The notes under the pieces were generated by a model. That model was not told the DNA's origin, made no database searches, and saw only the letters and a list, made by a program, of their open reading frames with translations. Shown here in pieces: positions 36,130 through 44,444 of a stretch of 64,000 nt of DNA (position 1 is the first letter of the stretch; every line of letters starts with the position of its first letter). The DNA is from Cellulophaga fucicola. Lineage in GTDB: Bacteria; Bacteroidota; Bacteroidia; Flavobacteriales; Flavobacteriaceae. The DNA lies in NCBI RefSeq assembly GCF_900119145.1, contig NZ_FPIY01000004.1:62001-126000 (forward strand), written 5' to 3'. Position numbers and translations under genes: made by a program.

Positions 36130-37791
36130 ATGAGAGTCAAAGATTTGATACTATTACTTGCCATTATTTATTCATATTCTGCCTATACGCAGAATATGGT
36201 AGAATATACAAGTGGTTGGGAAGGAAAAATAGAAAATTCAAAGACATTCAACCTAAAAGTAGAAATAGAAAATTTAGGGCTTGAAAAAGCTAGATTTAAA
36301 ATTTTTAACAGAACAAATATTATTGATTATCCTTTTAATATAAAAAGTGCTTCTTTAATAGAAATACCTTTTTCTGAAAATTATTATTTTAAAGGTGTTT
36401 TGTCCAAAAACGGTAAAGAAATTAACGGATTTATCAAGTCTGGAATGCTTCTTTATCACTTAAAACTTACACAATCAGACAATAATACTTTTGTTGGTAT
36501 TTGGAATATATTAATGGTAGATGAGTTAAAATCGTTAAATTTTTATTTAAGTGTTGAAAATGGAGCAGGAAATGAATATGAAGCTTACCCAATTTTTGGA
36601 GATAACCGATTTACAGGAACTTGGTGTGATAATTTTAAAAAAGAAAATGACTCGCTTTCGTTTACCGATTTTAAAACAGGCTTGCAGTTTAAAGGAAAGT
36701 TAGCCACAAATGAAATACTATTAGATATCTATTTAGGAAACAATTTACTTACACAAATAGGTTTAACCAAATCTACAACAGATTGGGAAATTGGTGGTTT
36801 TAAAAATGACAATAAAACTTCTATTCTACAACTTACCGAAATGGAAAAACTTATTTCCAAGGATTCATTACCTAATACACATTCCGTTTTAATTTCAAAA
36901 AAAGGAAAAATTATATATGAAAATTACTTTGATGGATACAATGCAAACATCCCGCACGATATGCTTTCAGCATCTAAAAGTATTTCATCTTCAATAGTTG
37001 GAATTGCAAAAGACAAATCATTATTTAAAAATGTTGAGCAATCTATTTTTGATTTTCTACCTAAAAAATATCAAATACATAAAGATAGTCTAAAAACTAA
37101 AATTGATATTCAGAGTCTATTAACAATGAGCTCTGGTATAGATGCTATTGATTATGGTATAAATGCAAATCCAAAATCTTCTGCAACAGAGCAAAATTAT
37201 CAAAGAACACCAGATTGGATTGAGGCAATTCTAAAAGCGCCAATGATTCATAAACCAAACACTAAAGCAAATTATGGTTCTGCAAACCCAGCTTTACTTG
37301 GTGTTGCTATGGATTCAGTAATTTCTGAGCCTTTGGAATTGTTTATTGATAAGTTTTTATTTCAAAAACTAGGAATTTCAAATTACATTATTCAATCCGA
37401 CTTAAAAGATAAACCATATTTTGGTGGAGGAATGTATCTTACCCCTAAAGATATGTTGAAATTCGGCGAACTTTATCTTAATAAAGGAAAGAGAAAATCA
37501 AAACGTGTGATATCTAAAAAATGGGTTGAAAACTCCTTTAAAAACTATCGTAATTTAGAGAATGTAGTTGATAAAAACGGTTATGGTTATTTATGGTGGC
37601 ACAACACTTATCAAGTTAACGAAAAGAGCATAAAATCTATTGAAGCAAGAGGAGCTGGTGGACAGTATATTTTTGTTATTCCTTATTTAAAAGTAGTTGT
37701 TGTTGTTACATCTGGAAATTATAGAAATGGAAAAACACAACAACCAGAAGCAATTTTTAAAAAATACATTTTACCTTACCTTGAAAATTGA
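36130..37791 (+). CDS. serine hydrolase, beta-lactamase/class C PBP family, secreted
   Basis: 553 residues with a signal peptide (1-20). Residues about 22-215 form a non-catalytic beta-rich domain. The hydrolase domain starts near 230: SxxK motif is S280-A-S-K283 in DMLSASKSISSS, a Tyr motif occurs at ANYGSANPALLG, GGGMYLTPKDMLKFGELYL is the family's mid motif, and GAGGQYIFVIP near the end replaces KTG. Members act as esterases, D-aminopeptidases or beta-lactamases; the exact substrate is not readable. Coexpressed with the AraC gene. Confidence 0.85.
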   Translation: MRVKDLILLLAIIYSYSAYTQNMVEYTSGWEGKIENSKTFNLKVEIENLGLEKARFKIFNRTNIIDYPFNIKSASLIEIPFSENYYFKGVLSKNGKEINGFIKSGMLLYHLKLTQSDNNTFVGIWNILMVDELKSLNFYLSVENGAGNEYEAYPIFGDNRFTGTWCDNFKKENDSLSFTDFKTGLQFKGKLATNEILLDIYLGNNLLTQIGLTKSTTDWEIGGFKNDNKTSILQLTEMEKLISKDSLPNTHSVLISKKGKIIYENYFDGYNANIPHDMLSASKSISSSIVGIAKDKSLFKNVEQSIFDFLPKKYQIHKDSLKTKIDIQSLLTMSSGIDAIDYGINANPKSSATEQNYQRTPDWIEAILKAPMIHKPNTKANYGSANPALLGVAMDSVISEPLELFIDKFLFQKLGISNYIIQSDLKDKPYFGGGMYLTPKDMLKFGELYLNKGKRKSKRVISKKWVENSFKNYRNLENVVDKNGYGYLWWHNTYQVNEKSIKSIEARGAGGQYIFVIPYLKVVVVVTSGNYRNGKTQQPEAIFKKYILPYLEN

Positions 37792-37801
37792 AAAAAGCAA
37801 G

Positions 37802-37999
37802 TTGCCAAAAGTGTATAAAAAACATAGGGCGTTTGTGGCTTAATAGAAAGTTCTGTGCATATTAACAAAGTCCACTAACTATAAAATTTGGCGTTTATAG
37901 AACAAAATATAAAAGCAAAATATTTATATTTAGCTAAGTAATAAACCGAAACGATAGTGCTTATCAATTGCCCTACTTTCTATATACTAACCGTTGGCA
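37802..37999 (+). repeat. attC-like site after cassette 4
   Basis: About 198 bp. The arms AGTGTATAAAAAACATAGGGC (37811 onward, read here in two parts) and GCCCTACTTTCTATATACTA pair well. The right half repeats 35107-35243 closely. Confidence 0.6.
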
Positions 38000-38531
38000 A
38001 CCATATGAGAAAATATCGAATCCTTATTTGTTCTGTATATATTTTAACGCTAATTTCTTGTGAAAAGGAGCCAATACATCCTTTCGAATTGTCCGTTGCT
38101 GATTATAATTATTCTCTGGCTTATTCAGTTCTGTATTAACTGACTGATAAAGAATTGACAATAACTTTTAGAGGAGAACTTGAAAATGAAAAAGACAGTA
38201 TATTATACGCAACAACTAATCTACCTTCTAGTAAAATCCGCAAACTATCGGAAATAAATGTTGACAGTTTGGGAGTATTCTATTCAAATCCTTGTATTGC
38301 AGACGGAGACATTAAGGTTTACGAATTCATAAAAGGATCAAAAACTAAGCGAATACAGATTCAAAATTATTATCACTCGGAATTGAGCCCAACTGTTGAA
38401 TTGATTAATGAAATTGTTCCGGATAAATTTAAAATGTATTATGATAAAGCTGATCTTATTGAATCTCTAGAAAGGTGCGGTCAAAGTCAAATAAGAATGT
38501 CGTGGGATGAAAATTAAAAACGGTTGCCAAC
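37993..38531 (+). mobile_element. cassette 5
   Basis: Starts GTTGGCAACC (37993-38002) and ends with the exact reverse complement GGTTGCCAAC (38522-38531). Contains one interrupted gene. Confidence 0.72.
38005..38517 (+). pseudogene. lipoprotein gene interrupted by an in-frame stop
   Basis: From the ATG at 38005 the product is MRKYRILICSVYILTLISC, a lipoprotein signal, then EKEPIHPFELSVADYNY and a TAA at 38137-38139. The same frame continues open for another 126 codons to 38517 (LTDKELTITFRGELENEKDS onward, ending GQSQIRMSWDEN). One nonsense change therefore splits a protein of about 170 residues. The downstream part could start at a TTG at 38155, without a signal. No family recognised. The cassette ends remain intact. 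Confidence 0.65.
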
Positions 38532-38562
38532 AAAATACTGTAGTAAAAAATAACTAAATTAG
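38522..38562 (+). repeat. truncated attC-like site, right end of array 1
   Basis: GGTTGCCAAC is followed by AAAATACTGTAGTAAAAAA, the same left arm as the site at 34234, but no matching right arm or GTT is found before the next gene. The array ends here. Confidence 0.5.
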
Positions 38563-38587
38563 TCTTATAAACCTCAAAAAATAACTA

Positions 38588-39100
38588 ATGGTAAAATATT
38601 CTATTTCCTTTAAAAACTTTATGTCTAATGAAAAAAAGACAGAGAAAATAGTTTCTTCGCCAGAAGAGGTATTAGAAGAATACAAAAGTATAAATTGGTT
38701 TAACTTACTAACTAAAGCTACACCAGAAAACCAAAACGATTCTGATATAGTTGATAACAACTCTTGGAATTTTTCGGTTACATTTAAAAATCATAAAAGA
38801 GAAGATATTCTTCATATTCATCCGCACCTACACCCAAGTACACGTGTACAGCCAGATGAAATTAAACTAGTTGTAGAATTTAGGGCGTGTAAAATAGTTC
38901 CTACTTCAAAATTTAGTCAGTTTTTTGGAGGATCTAAAGAAAAAGCAGTTGAAGAAAAAAAAACCGCCGCTATAGGTGTTTTACAAGCAGATGCGCTAAC
39001 TCATCTAACTAATTTTTTAGATAATAACCATACAGATTTTCATAAGTTTAACAGTCCTTCTTTAGACACAATTATTAAAGAAAGCGGTAAAGTATATTAG
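38588..39100 (+). CDS. hypothetical cytoplasmic protein
   Basis: 170 residues, no signal or membrane segment. NNSWNFSVTFKNHKREDILHIHPHLHP carries four His in a row of alternating positions that could bind metal, and the rest is charged with FRACKIVPTSKFSQFFGG. No family recognised. It starts 57 bp after the end of array 1 and ends at a strong terminator, so it is probably chromosomal rather than a cassette. Confidence 0.55.
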   Translation: MVKYSISFKNFMSNEKKTEKIVSSPEEVLEEYKSINWFNLLTKATPENQNDSDIVDNNSWNFSVTFKNHKREDILHIHPHLHPSTRVQPDEIKLVVEFRACKIVPTSKFSQFFGGSKEKAVEEKKTAAIGVLQADALTHLTNFLDNNHTDFHKFNSPSLDTIIKESGKVY

Positions 39101-39129
39101 TCTAAAATATACGTACAACCCAAAACACA

Positions 39130-39172
39130 GGCAGAAACAGACACTTCTAGTTTCTGCCTCTACTTTCCTTTT
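39130..39172 (+). terminator. rho-independent terminator
   Basis: Stem GGCAGAAAC (39130-39138) with GTTTCTGCC (39150-39158), then a C/T-rich run with TTTTTT. Confidence 0.8.
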
Positions 39173-39304
39173 TTCTTATGCTATTTCTCTCTCTTTTAAA
39201 GCATAAAAAGCATCCTTTTTTTTATACTCTTTATACATCCCTCTTACATCCAATTTTATAATAATCACGCTATCAACTAATTATTAAAAATAAAAAACAT
39301 ATAT

Positions 39305-39329
39305 TTGGGTACCCAGTTTGGGTGCCCAA
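39305..39329. promoter_or_regulatory. double GntR-type operator of the sugar-acid operon
   Basis: TTGGGTACCCA (39305-39315), GTT, TGGGTGCCCAA (39319-39329). Each half is a T-GGGTACCC-A type palindrome that fits the TnGTnnnACnA pattern of FadR-subfamily GntR regulators, and the two halves are also inverted copies of each other with one mismatch. It lies 18-60 bp before the first gene of an operon that encodes a GntR regulator. Confidence 0.65.
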
Positions 39330-39370
39330 TTTAAAATAAATCTAAAATCGAAGCACAAATTATCTTTATT

Positions 39371-41239
39371 ATGGGAGTTTCTGGTGTAGGCAAAAGCACC
39401 ATAGGCAACTTATTGTCTAAAGAACTTTCTATTCCTTTTTTTGATGGAGACGATTATCATCCTAAAGAAAACATTTTAAAAATGTCTAAAGGAGAACCTT
39501 TAAACGATACCGATAGATTGGGTTGGCTACAAACCTTAAATAAGCTTGCCATACAACAACTTAAAGACAAAGGTTGCATTATAGTTTGTTCTGCTTTAAA
39601 AGAGAGTTACCGTACTATTTTAAGCGCTACTATTAAAAACAGTACAAAATGGGTTTTTCTAACAGGTTCTTTTGAGCTAATTGAAAAAAGAATTAACGAG
39701 CGCAAAGGTCATTTTATGAGTTCAGATTTACTAAAATCTCAGTTTAGCACATTAGAAGAACCAAAAAATGCCATTAAAGTAGCTATAAGTTTAACACCTA
39801 ACACTATTGTAAAAGTGATACGTAAAGAATTAGAAAATACAGCTGAATTTGGTTTGTTTGGATTAGGCGTTATGGGCAAAAGCCTTAGTCGTAACCTAGC
39901 AAGCAAAGGATTTAATATATCGTTATTTAACAGACACCTTAGTGGTAAAGAAGAAGATGTTGCAGTAAATTTTAAAAACGAATTTAAAGAATTGGCCACT
40001 GCTTTGCCTTTTGATGATATAGCCTCTTTTGTAAACTCGTTACAAAAACCAAGAAAGATTATGCTTATGGTTAATGCAGGTAAAATTGTAGACCATGTTA
40101 TTGAATATTTGTTGCCTTTTTTAGACGAAGGTGATATTCTAATAGATGGCGGAAACTCTAACTACAACAAAACAAAAGAACGTTTTGATTATTTAACGTC
40201 TAAACACATACACTTTATAGGCGCTGGAGTTTCGGGCGGAGAAGAAGGTGCTTTAAAAGGTCCGTCTATTATGCCTGGAGGCCATAAAGAAGCCTACAAA
40301 AAGGTACAGCCCTTTTTAGAAGCAATTGCAGCCAAAGACGCCAATAATATGCCATGTTGCACACATATTGGCACAGAAGGTAGCGGACATTTTGTAAAAA
40401 TGGTACACAATGGTATAGAGTATGTAGAAATGCAATTGTTAGCAGAGGTATTTTTAATGCTTACAGCAATGGGGAATAACCCTGACCAAATTGCTACTAT
40501 TTTAGAGGGTTATAAAGATACTGCAAACAGTTATTTGCTAGAAATTACCATTGATATTCTACGAAAAAAAGAAGGCGATGATTGGTTGGTAAACAAAATA
40601 ATGGACAAGGCTGGGAACAAAGGTACTGGCAACTGGACAACCATTGCTACTGCAGAATTGGGCGTACCAAGCACAATGATAGCTTCTGCCCTATTTGCAC
40701 GTTACATCTCGTTTTTTAAAGACGAAAGAATTGCCGCCAGCAAACATTTTAGTACAACTACAGATGCAAACCTAGATCTTAGTGTTGCAGCTATTTTAGA
40801 GGCATACCAATTTGCAAGAATAATTAATCATTACCAAGGTTTTAGATTAATAGACGAAGCTTCTGCACGTTACAATTGGGGATTAAATTTAAGCGAACTA
40901 GCCAGAATTTGGACTAACGGATGCATTATTAGGTCTGATTTTATGTCTGGCTTGGTAAAAACTTTTAAAACCACCAACAACATACTTACAGACAAAGATA
41001 TAATTAGCACAATAAACACACTAAAACCAAGCATTAAAAAAGTGGTTGCAGCGTGTATTTTAAACGAAATTCCTATTCCTAACTTTAGTGAATCTATTAA
41101 TTTTTTAAATGGTTTTGCAGTAGCAAATTCATCTGCAAATTTAATACAGGCACAACGAGATTATTTTGGTGCGCACACTTACCAAAGAATAGACAATAAC
41201 ACAAACAAATTTTACCATACCGACTGGAAAAACCACTAA
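39371..41239 (+). CDS. bifunctional gluconokinase / 6-phosphogluconate dehydrogenase fusion
   Basis: 622 residues. Residues 1-155 are a gluconate kinase: P-loop GVSGVGKST at 2-10, FFDGDDYHPKENILKMSKGEPLNDTDRLGWL, and LEEP near 130. From residue 158 a complete 6-phosphogluconate dehydrogenase follows: FGLFGLGVMG (160-169), LMVNAG, DGGNSNYN, GAGVSGGEEGALKGPSIMPGG and GSGHFVKMVHNGIEY with the catalytic Lys. Together they turn gluconate into ribulose 5-phosphate. The ATG at 39371 cuts off the first beta strand of the kinase; the upstream in-frame codons encode KIEAQIIFI, the expected strand, but hold no ATG, GTG or TTG after the stop at 39332, only ATC (39347) or ATT (39359). Confidence 0.88.
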   Translation: MGVSGVGKSTIGNLLSKELSIPFFDGDDYHPKENILKMSKGEPLNDTDRLGWLQTLNKLAIQQLKDKGCIIVCSALKESYRTILSATIKNSTKWVFLTGSFELIEKRINERKGHFMSSDLLKSQFSTLEEPKNAIKVAISLTPNTIVKVIRKELENTAEFGLFGLGVMGKSLSRNLASKGFNISLFNRHLSGKEEDVAVNFKNEFKELATALPFDDIASFVNSLQKPRKIMLMVNAGKIVDHVIEYLLPFLDEGDILIDGGNSNYNKTKERFDYLTSKHIHFIGAGVSGGEEGALKGPSIMPGGHKEAYKKVQPFLEAIAAKDANNMPCCTHIGTEGSGHFVKMVHNGIEYVEMQLLAEVFLMLTAMGNNPDQIATILEGYKDTANSYLLEITIDILRKKEGDDWLVNKIMDKAGNKGTGNWTTIATAELGVPSTMIASALFARYISFFKDERIAASKHFSTTTDANLDLSVAAILEAYQFARIINHYQGFRLIDEASARYNWGLNLSELARIWTNGCIIRSDFMSGLVKTFKTTNNILTDKDIISTINTLKPSIKKVVAACILNEIPIPNFSESINFLNGFAVANSSANLIQAQRDYFGAHTYQRIDNNTNKFYHTDWKNH

Positions 41240-41242
41240 AAT

Positions 41243-42514
41243 ATGCCAACAACTAAAACTAAAAAATCATTATTTAAAAAAATACTTGCGCTTATCTTGG
41301 GCTTTGGTCCTGGAATCTTTGCCATTGGTTACACCATTGGTACTGGTAGCGTAACTTCTATGATTGTTGCCGGCAGTAAGTTTGGTATGCAATTATTATG
41401 GGTGCTTTTACTAAGTTGTATTTTTTCTGGAGTACTAATATTTGCCTACGGTAATTATGCTTTAATTACTGGCGAAACTGCCCTGTACTCGTTTAAAAAA
41501 CATTTTAAATTTGGTAAAGTTTTAGCCATTTTAATTATTGTGGGTATTACGTTTGGGCAATGGAATTCTTTAATGGGCATTTTAGGAATATCGTCTAATA
41601 TTATTTTTGAAATCCTAGCCATAAACTTTGAGAGTCTAAGAGCGTTTGAGTATCAGACTATATTAATAATTGCGACCGTAATTATTATTACATTTTACCT
41701 GTTAATGTTGGTTGGTAAGTATACTTTTTTCGAGAAAGTACTTATCATCTTTGTAACCATAATGGGCTTATCGTTCTTTTTATCATTCTTCTTTGTACAA
41801 CCACTTACTATAGATGTTGTTAAAGGTTTAATACCTACCATACCAAATGTTCCTGGAGGCAAAATGTTAGTTGCTGCGTTTGTTGGCACCACTATGGCTT
41901 CAGCTACATTTTTATCTAGACCTTTGTTTGTAAAAGGAAAAGGGTGGACAATTAACAACCTACAACAACAAAAGAAAGACGCCATTACAGCATCAATCTT
42001 AATATTTATAATTAGCGCAACAATTATGGCGGTAGCTGCTGGCGCACTGTTTTACCAAGGCACAGAAGTTACACAGGTAATAGATATGGCAAATACCTTA
42101 GAACCTGTTGCTGGTAAATGGGCGGTTACTATTTTCTTTTTTGGCGCATTAAGTGCTGGTTTATCTTCTATATTTCCTTGTCTGTTAATTGCACCATTAT
42201 TAATTGCAGATTATCAGTCGGGAGAATTAGACACCAACTCTAAACAGTTTAGAATTATTACGGCTGTGGCTTGTTTGGTAGCGCTAATTGGTCCTGCTTT
42301 TGGAGCAAACCCTATAGAGGTACAAATTTTATCACAGGTATTTAATGTATTTGTATTGCCCATAGTTGTACTTGGCATTATATTAATACTTAGCAATAAA
42401 AAAATTATGAAAAACTACAAGACAAGCTTAGGTGTGTACATTGGGTTGTTTGCTGCCTTATTCTTTTCTTTAGTAATCTCATACAACGGCATACTAGCGC
42501 TTTTAGATTATTAA
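41243..42514 (+). CDS. Nramp-fold transporter lacking the metal-site motifs
   Basis: 423 residues with about eleven membrane helices. GFGPGIFAIGY and IVAGSKFG at residues 20-48 and the overall layout are Nramp. The metal-binding DPGN of helix 1 is replaced by Ile-Gly-Thr-Gly (32-35), and the MPH of helix 6 by Met-Ala-Ser (218-220) in GTTMASATFLSRP. Without these ligands, Mn/Fe transport is unlikely. It begins 3 bp after the GntK-Gnd fusion and is the only inner-membrane transporter of the operon, so uptake of gluconate or an alginate-derived sugar acid is a reasonable guess, not shown. Confidence 0.8.
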   Translation: MPTTKTKKSLFKKILALILGFGPGIFAIGYTIGTGSVTSMIVAGSKFGMQLLWVLLLSCIFSGVLIFAYGNYALITGETALYSFKKHFKFGKVLAILIIVGITFGQWNSLMGILGISSNIIFEILAINFESLRAFEYQTILIIATVIIITFYLLMLVGKYTFFEKVLIIFVTIMGLSFFLSFFFVQPLTIDVVKGLIPTIPNVPGGKMLVAAFVGTTMASATFLSRPLFVKGKGWTINNLQQQKKDAITASILIFIISATIMAVAAGALFYQGTEVTQVIDMANTLEPVAGKWAVTIFFFGALSAGLSSIFPCLLIAPLLIADYQSGELDTNSKQFRIITAVACLVALIGPAFGANPIEVQILSQVFNVFVLPIVVLGIILILSNKKIMKNYKTSLGVYIGLFAALFFSLVISYNGILALLDY

Positions 42515-42593
42515 AATTGATTTTTATAACGCTGCGTAACCAAGAAAGTAACATACTAAAATTGTGTAATTCACATATAAAAAACACATTTCT

Positions 42594-43313
42594 ATGAAAA
42601 TAAGTTTGATAGATGAAAACTCTAATAGATTAATGCAGAATGCTATAATCTGCAACATTAGAGACCTTATAAATGCTAAAAAGCTAGAGCGCGGCGATAA
42701 ACTACCGTCAGAGCGAATAATGTCTGAGAAGTTTGATGTTAAAAGAAACCACATAAGAGAAGCCATTCGTAAGTTAGAGTTTTACGGTGTTGTAAAATCT
42801 ATGTCGCAAAGCGGTACTATACTAGCCATTGGTTTGGTTGGTTTTAATGGTATGGTAGAAGAAATTGTATCTCTAGATGCACCTTCTTTTAACGACCTTG
42901 TAGAAACTAGAATTTCTTTAGAACTAAAAACGGTTAGGCTAGCTGCTAAAAGACGTACAGCTAAAGATTTAGAACAAATTAAAGAAGCTTTTAACGCTTT
43001 TAAAGCTAAAATTTCGGTTGGCGACGATTATCTAGAGGAAGATTTACTATTTCATTTAGCCATAGCAAAAGCAAGTAAGAACAACAGTATGGTGTCTTTA
43101 ATGCTCTTATTAATTCCGCCTATATTAAAAACGTACGAAAGAGATACCGTTTGTGAAGGTGACCGTGTGGGCACCGAAATTAGAAAGCATGAAGACATAT
43201 TTTTAGCCATAGAAGCTAAAGATCCTGATGGTGCCACACAAATGATGAACGATCACTTTTTTAAATTATCAATGCATATAAAAAACATAGATTTAGATGA
43301 AGAATACAATTAA
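42594..43313 (+). CDS. GntR family regulator, FadR subfamily
   Basis: 239 residues. N-terminal winged helix KLERGDKLPSERIMSEKFDVKRNHIREAIRKLEFYGVV and a C-terminal FCD helical bundle with LEEDLLFHLAIAKASKNNSM and MNDHFFKLSMHI, whose Asp/His residues bind a metal and an organic-acid ligand in the family. It likely binds the double palindrome at 39305-39329 and responds to a sugar acid such as gluconate, 2-keto-3-deoxygluconate or an unsaturated uronate. The PL7 gene start overlaps its end by 17 bp. Confidence 0.92.
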   Translation: MKISLIDENSNRLMQNAIICNIRDLINAKKLERGDKLPSERIMSEKFDVKRNHIREAIRKLEFYGVVKSMSQSGTILAIGLVGFNGMVEEIVSLDAPSFNDLVETRISLELKTVRLAAKRRTAKDLEQIKEAFNAFKAKISVGDDYLEEDLLFHLAIAKASKNNSMVSLMLLLIPPILKTYERDTVCEGDRVGTEIRKHEDIFLAIEAKDPDGATQMMNDHFFKLSMHIKNIDLDEEYN

Positions 43314-44424
43314 TATAAGCCATAGAAAAACTGTTACATCCGCAGTAAAAATCTTAACTCTTAGTTTTATACTAACACTAACGAGTTGTAAGGATAAAAA
43401 AGCAGAGACAACTACACCAGAAATTACAAGTACTACAGAGAACCAAAAACCTGTTTTTGCTAGTGACGTTATTCCTTTTTTTGACCATTGGAAACTTATT
43501 CTAGGTGATGGTTCTAACGCTGGTATTGCCAATAATTTTGAGAACAAAGATTTTTTTTACACTACAAACGATGGCAAAGACAATTGGGTTGTTTTTAAAG
43601 CGCCAAATGGCGGAGACACTCACGGAACGTCTAATAATACAAGAACAGAATTGGCGCAAGCTAAAAAATGGTATCCAAAAACTGCCAACGATAAATTAAC
43701 GGCTACTTTAAAAGTAATGAATGTTTCTGCAACAGGAGACGCACGTGTAGCAGCATCTTACGCTGTGGTTGTTGGTCAAATACACAGTGCAGATAAGCAC
43801 GAGAACGAACCATTAAAAATATTTTACAAGAAATTCCCTGGACACACAAAAGGTTCTGTTTTTTGGCATTACGAAATTAATACTGCTGGAGAGGATAACT
43901 CTAAACGATGGGATTATTCTACTGCAGTTTGGGGCAACGATTTTTCTGTTGTTGGCAACACAGAAAACAGCTACCCAGAAGAACCAGAAGATGGCATAGC
44001 CTTAGATGAAGAATTTAGTTATACCGTAGAAGTTAAAGACGGTATTATGACCTTAACTTTTATGAGCCAAGGGCACAAGACTAAAACATTTACAAAAAAC
44101 TTAATAACGTCTAACTATACTACAAAGGCAAATATACCACTACAAACACAAGCCTTGTTTATACCTATTGGTCAAGATGGCCTAGAACGTAAAGAAGCCT
44201 ATACAGGCGAAGGTTGCTTTTTTAAACTTGGTGCATACAACCAAACCAATGGTAAATCTCCAGAAATAAATAAAAACTGGTGTTCTGGTGCAGAAACACA
44301 CGGTGGCGATATACAAAAACAATATGCAGACGGTAACTATGCAGAAGTTTGGTTTAAAACAGCAAGTATAACAGTAAGTGATGCTGCTGTGACTAACAAA
44401 GGTTATTTTGAAAAAAACGATTAA
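43297..44424 (+). CDS. alginate lyase, polysaccharide lyase family 7, lipoprotein
   Basis: 375 residues, lipobox LTSC at residues 28-31. The PL7 active-site set is present: RTEL (116-119), QIH (161-163) and FFKLGAYNQ (308-316), which correspond to R(S/T)E(L/V), Q(I/V)H and YFKxGxYxQ. The segment HENEPLKIFYKKFPGHTKGSVFWHYEINTAGED resembles the exolytic AlyA5-like subgroup from marine flavobacteria. The lipoprotein is expected at a membrane, releasing unsaturated uronate from alginate oligomers for the operon's later steps. Its start overlaps the GntR gene, so translation is coupled. Confidence 0.9.
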   Translation: MKNTINISHRKTVTSAVKILTLSFILTLTSCKDKKAETTTPEITSTTENQKPVFASDVIPFFDHWKLILGDGSNAGIANNFENKDFFYTTNDGKDNWVVFKAPNGGDTHGTSNNTRTELAQAKKWYPKTANDKLTATLKVMNVSATGDARVAASYAVVVGQIHSADKHENEPLKIFYKKFPGHTKGSVFWHYEINTAGEDNSKRWDYSTAVWGNDFSVVGNTENSYPEEPEDGIALDEEFSYTVEVKDGIMTLTFMSQGHKTKTFTKNLITSNYTTKANIPLQTQALFIPIGQDGLERKEAYTGEGCFFKLGAYNQTNGKSPEINKNWCSGAETHGGDIQKQYADGNYAEVWFKTASITVSDAAVTNKGYFEKND

Positions 44425-44444
44425 AACTTTTAATTTATAATACT

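Larger units (their letters stand above)
35235..37808 (+). mobile_element. cassette 4 (two genes)
   Basis: Starts GTTGGCAACAAGCT (35235-35248). The far end AGCAAGTTGCCAA (37796-37808) pairs with most of it, but the closing AAC is degenerate (CCAAAA). Contains an AraC regulator and a serine hydrolase on the same strand. Confidence 0.6.

Noticed and set aside
31328-38002. CRISPR array
   Set aside because: The repeats are long, variable and separated by full genes; no short regular repeat-spacer pattern exists.
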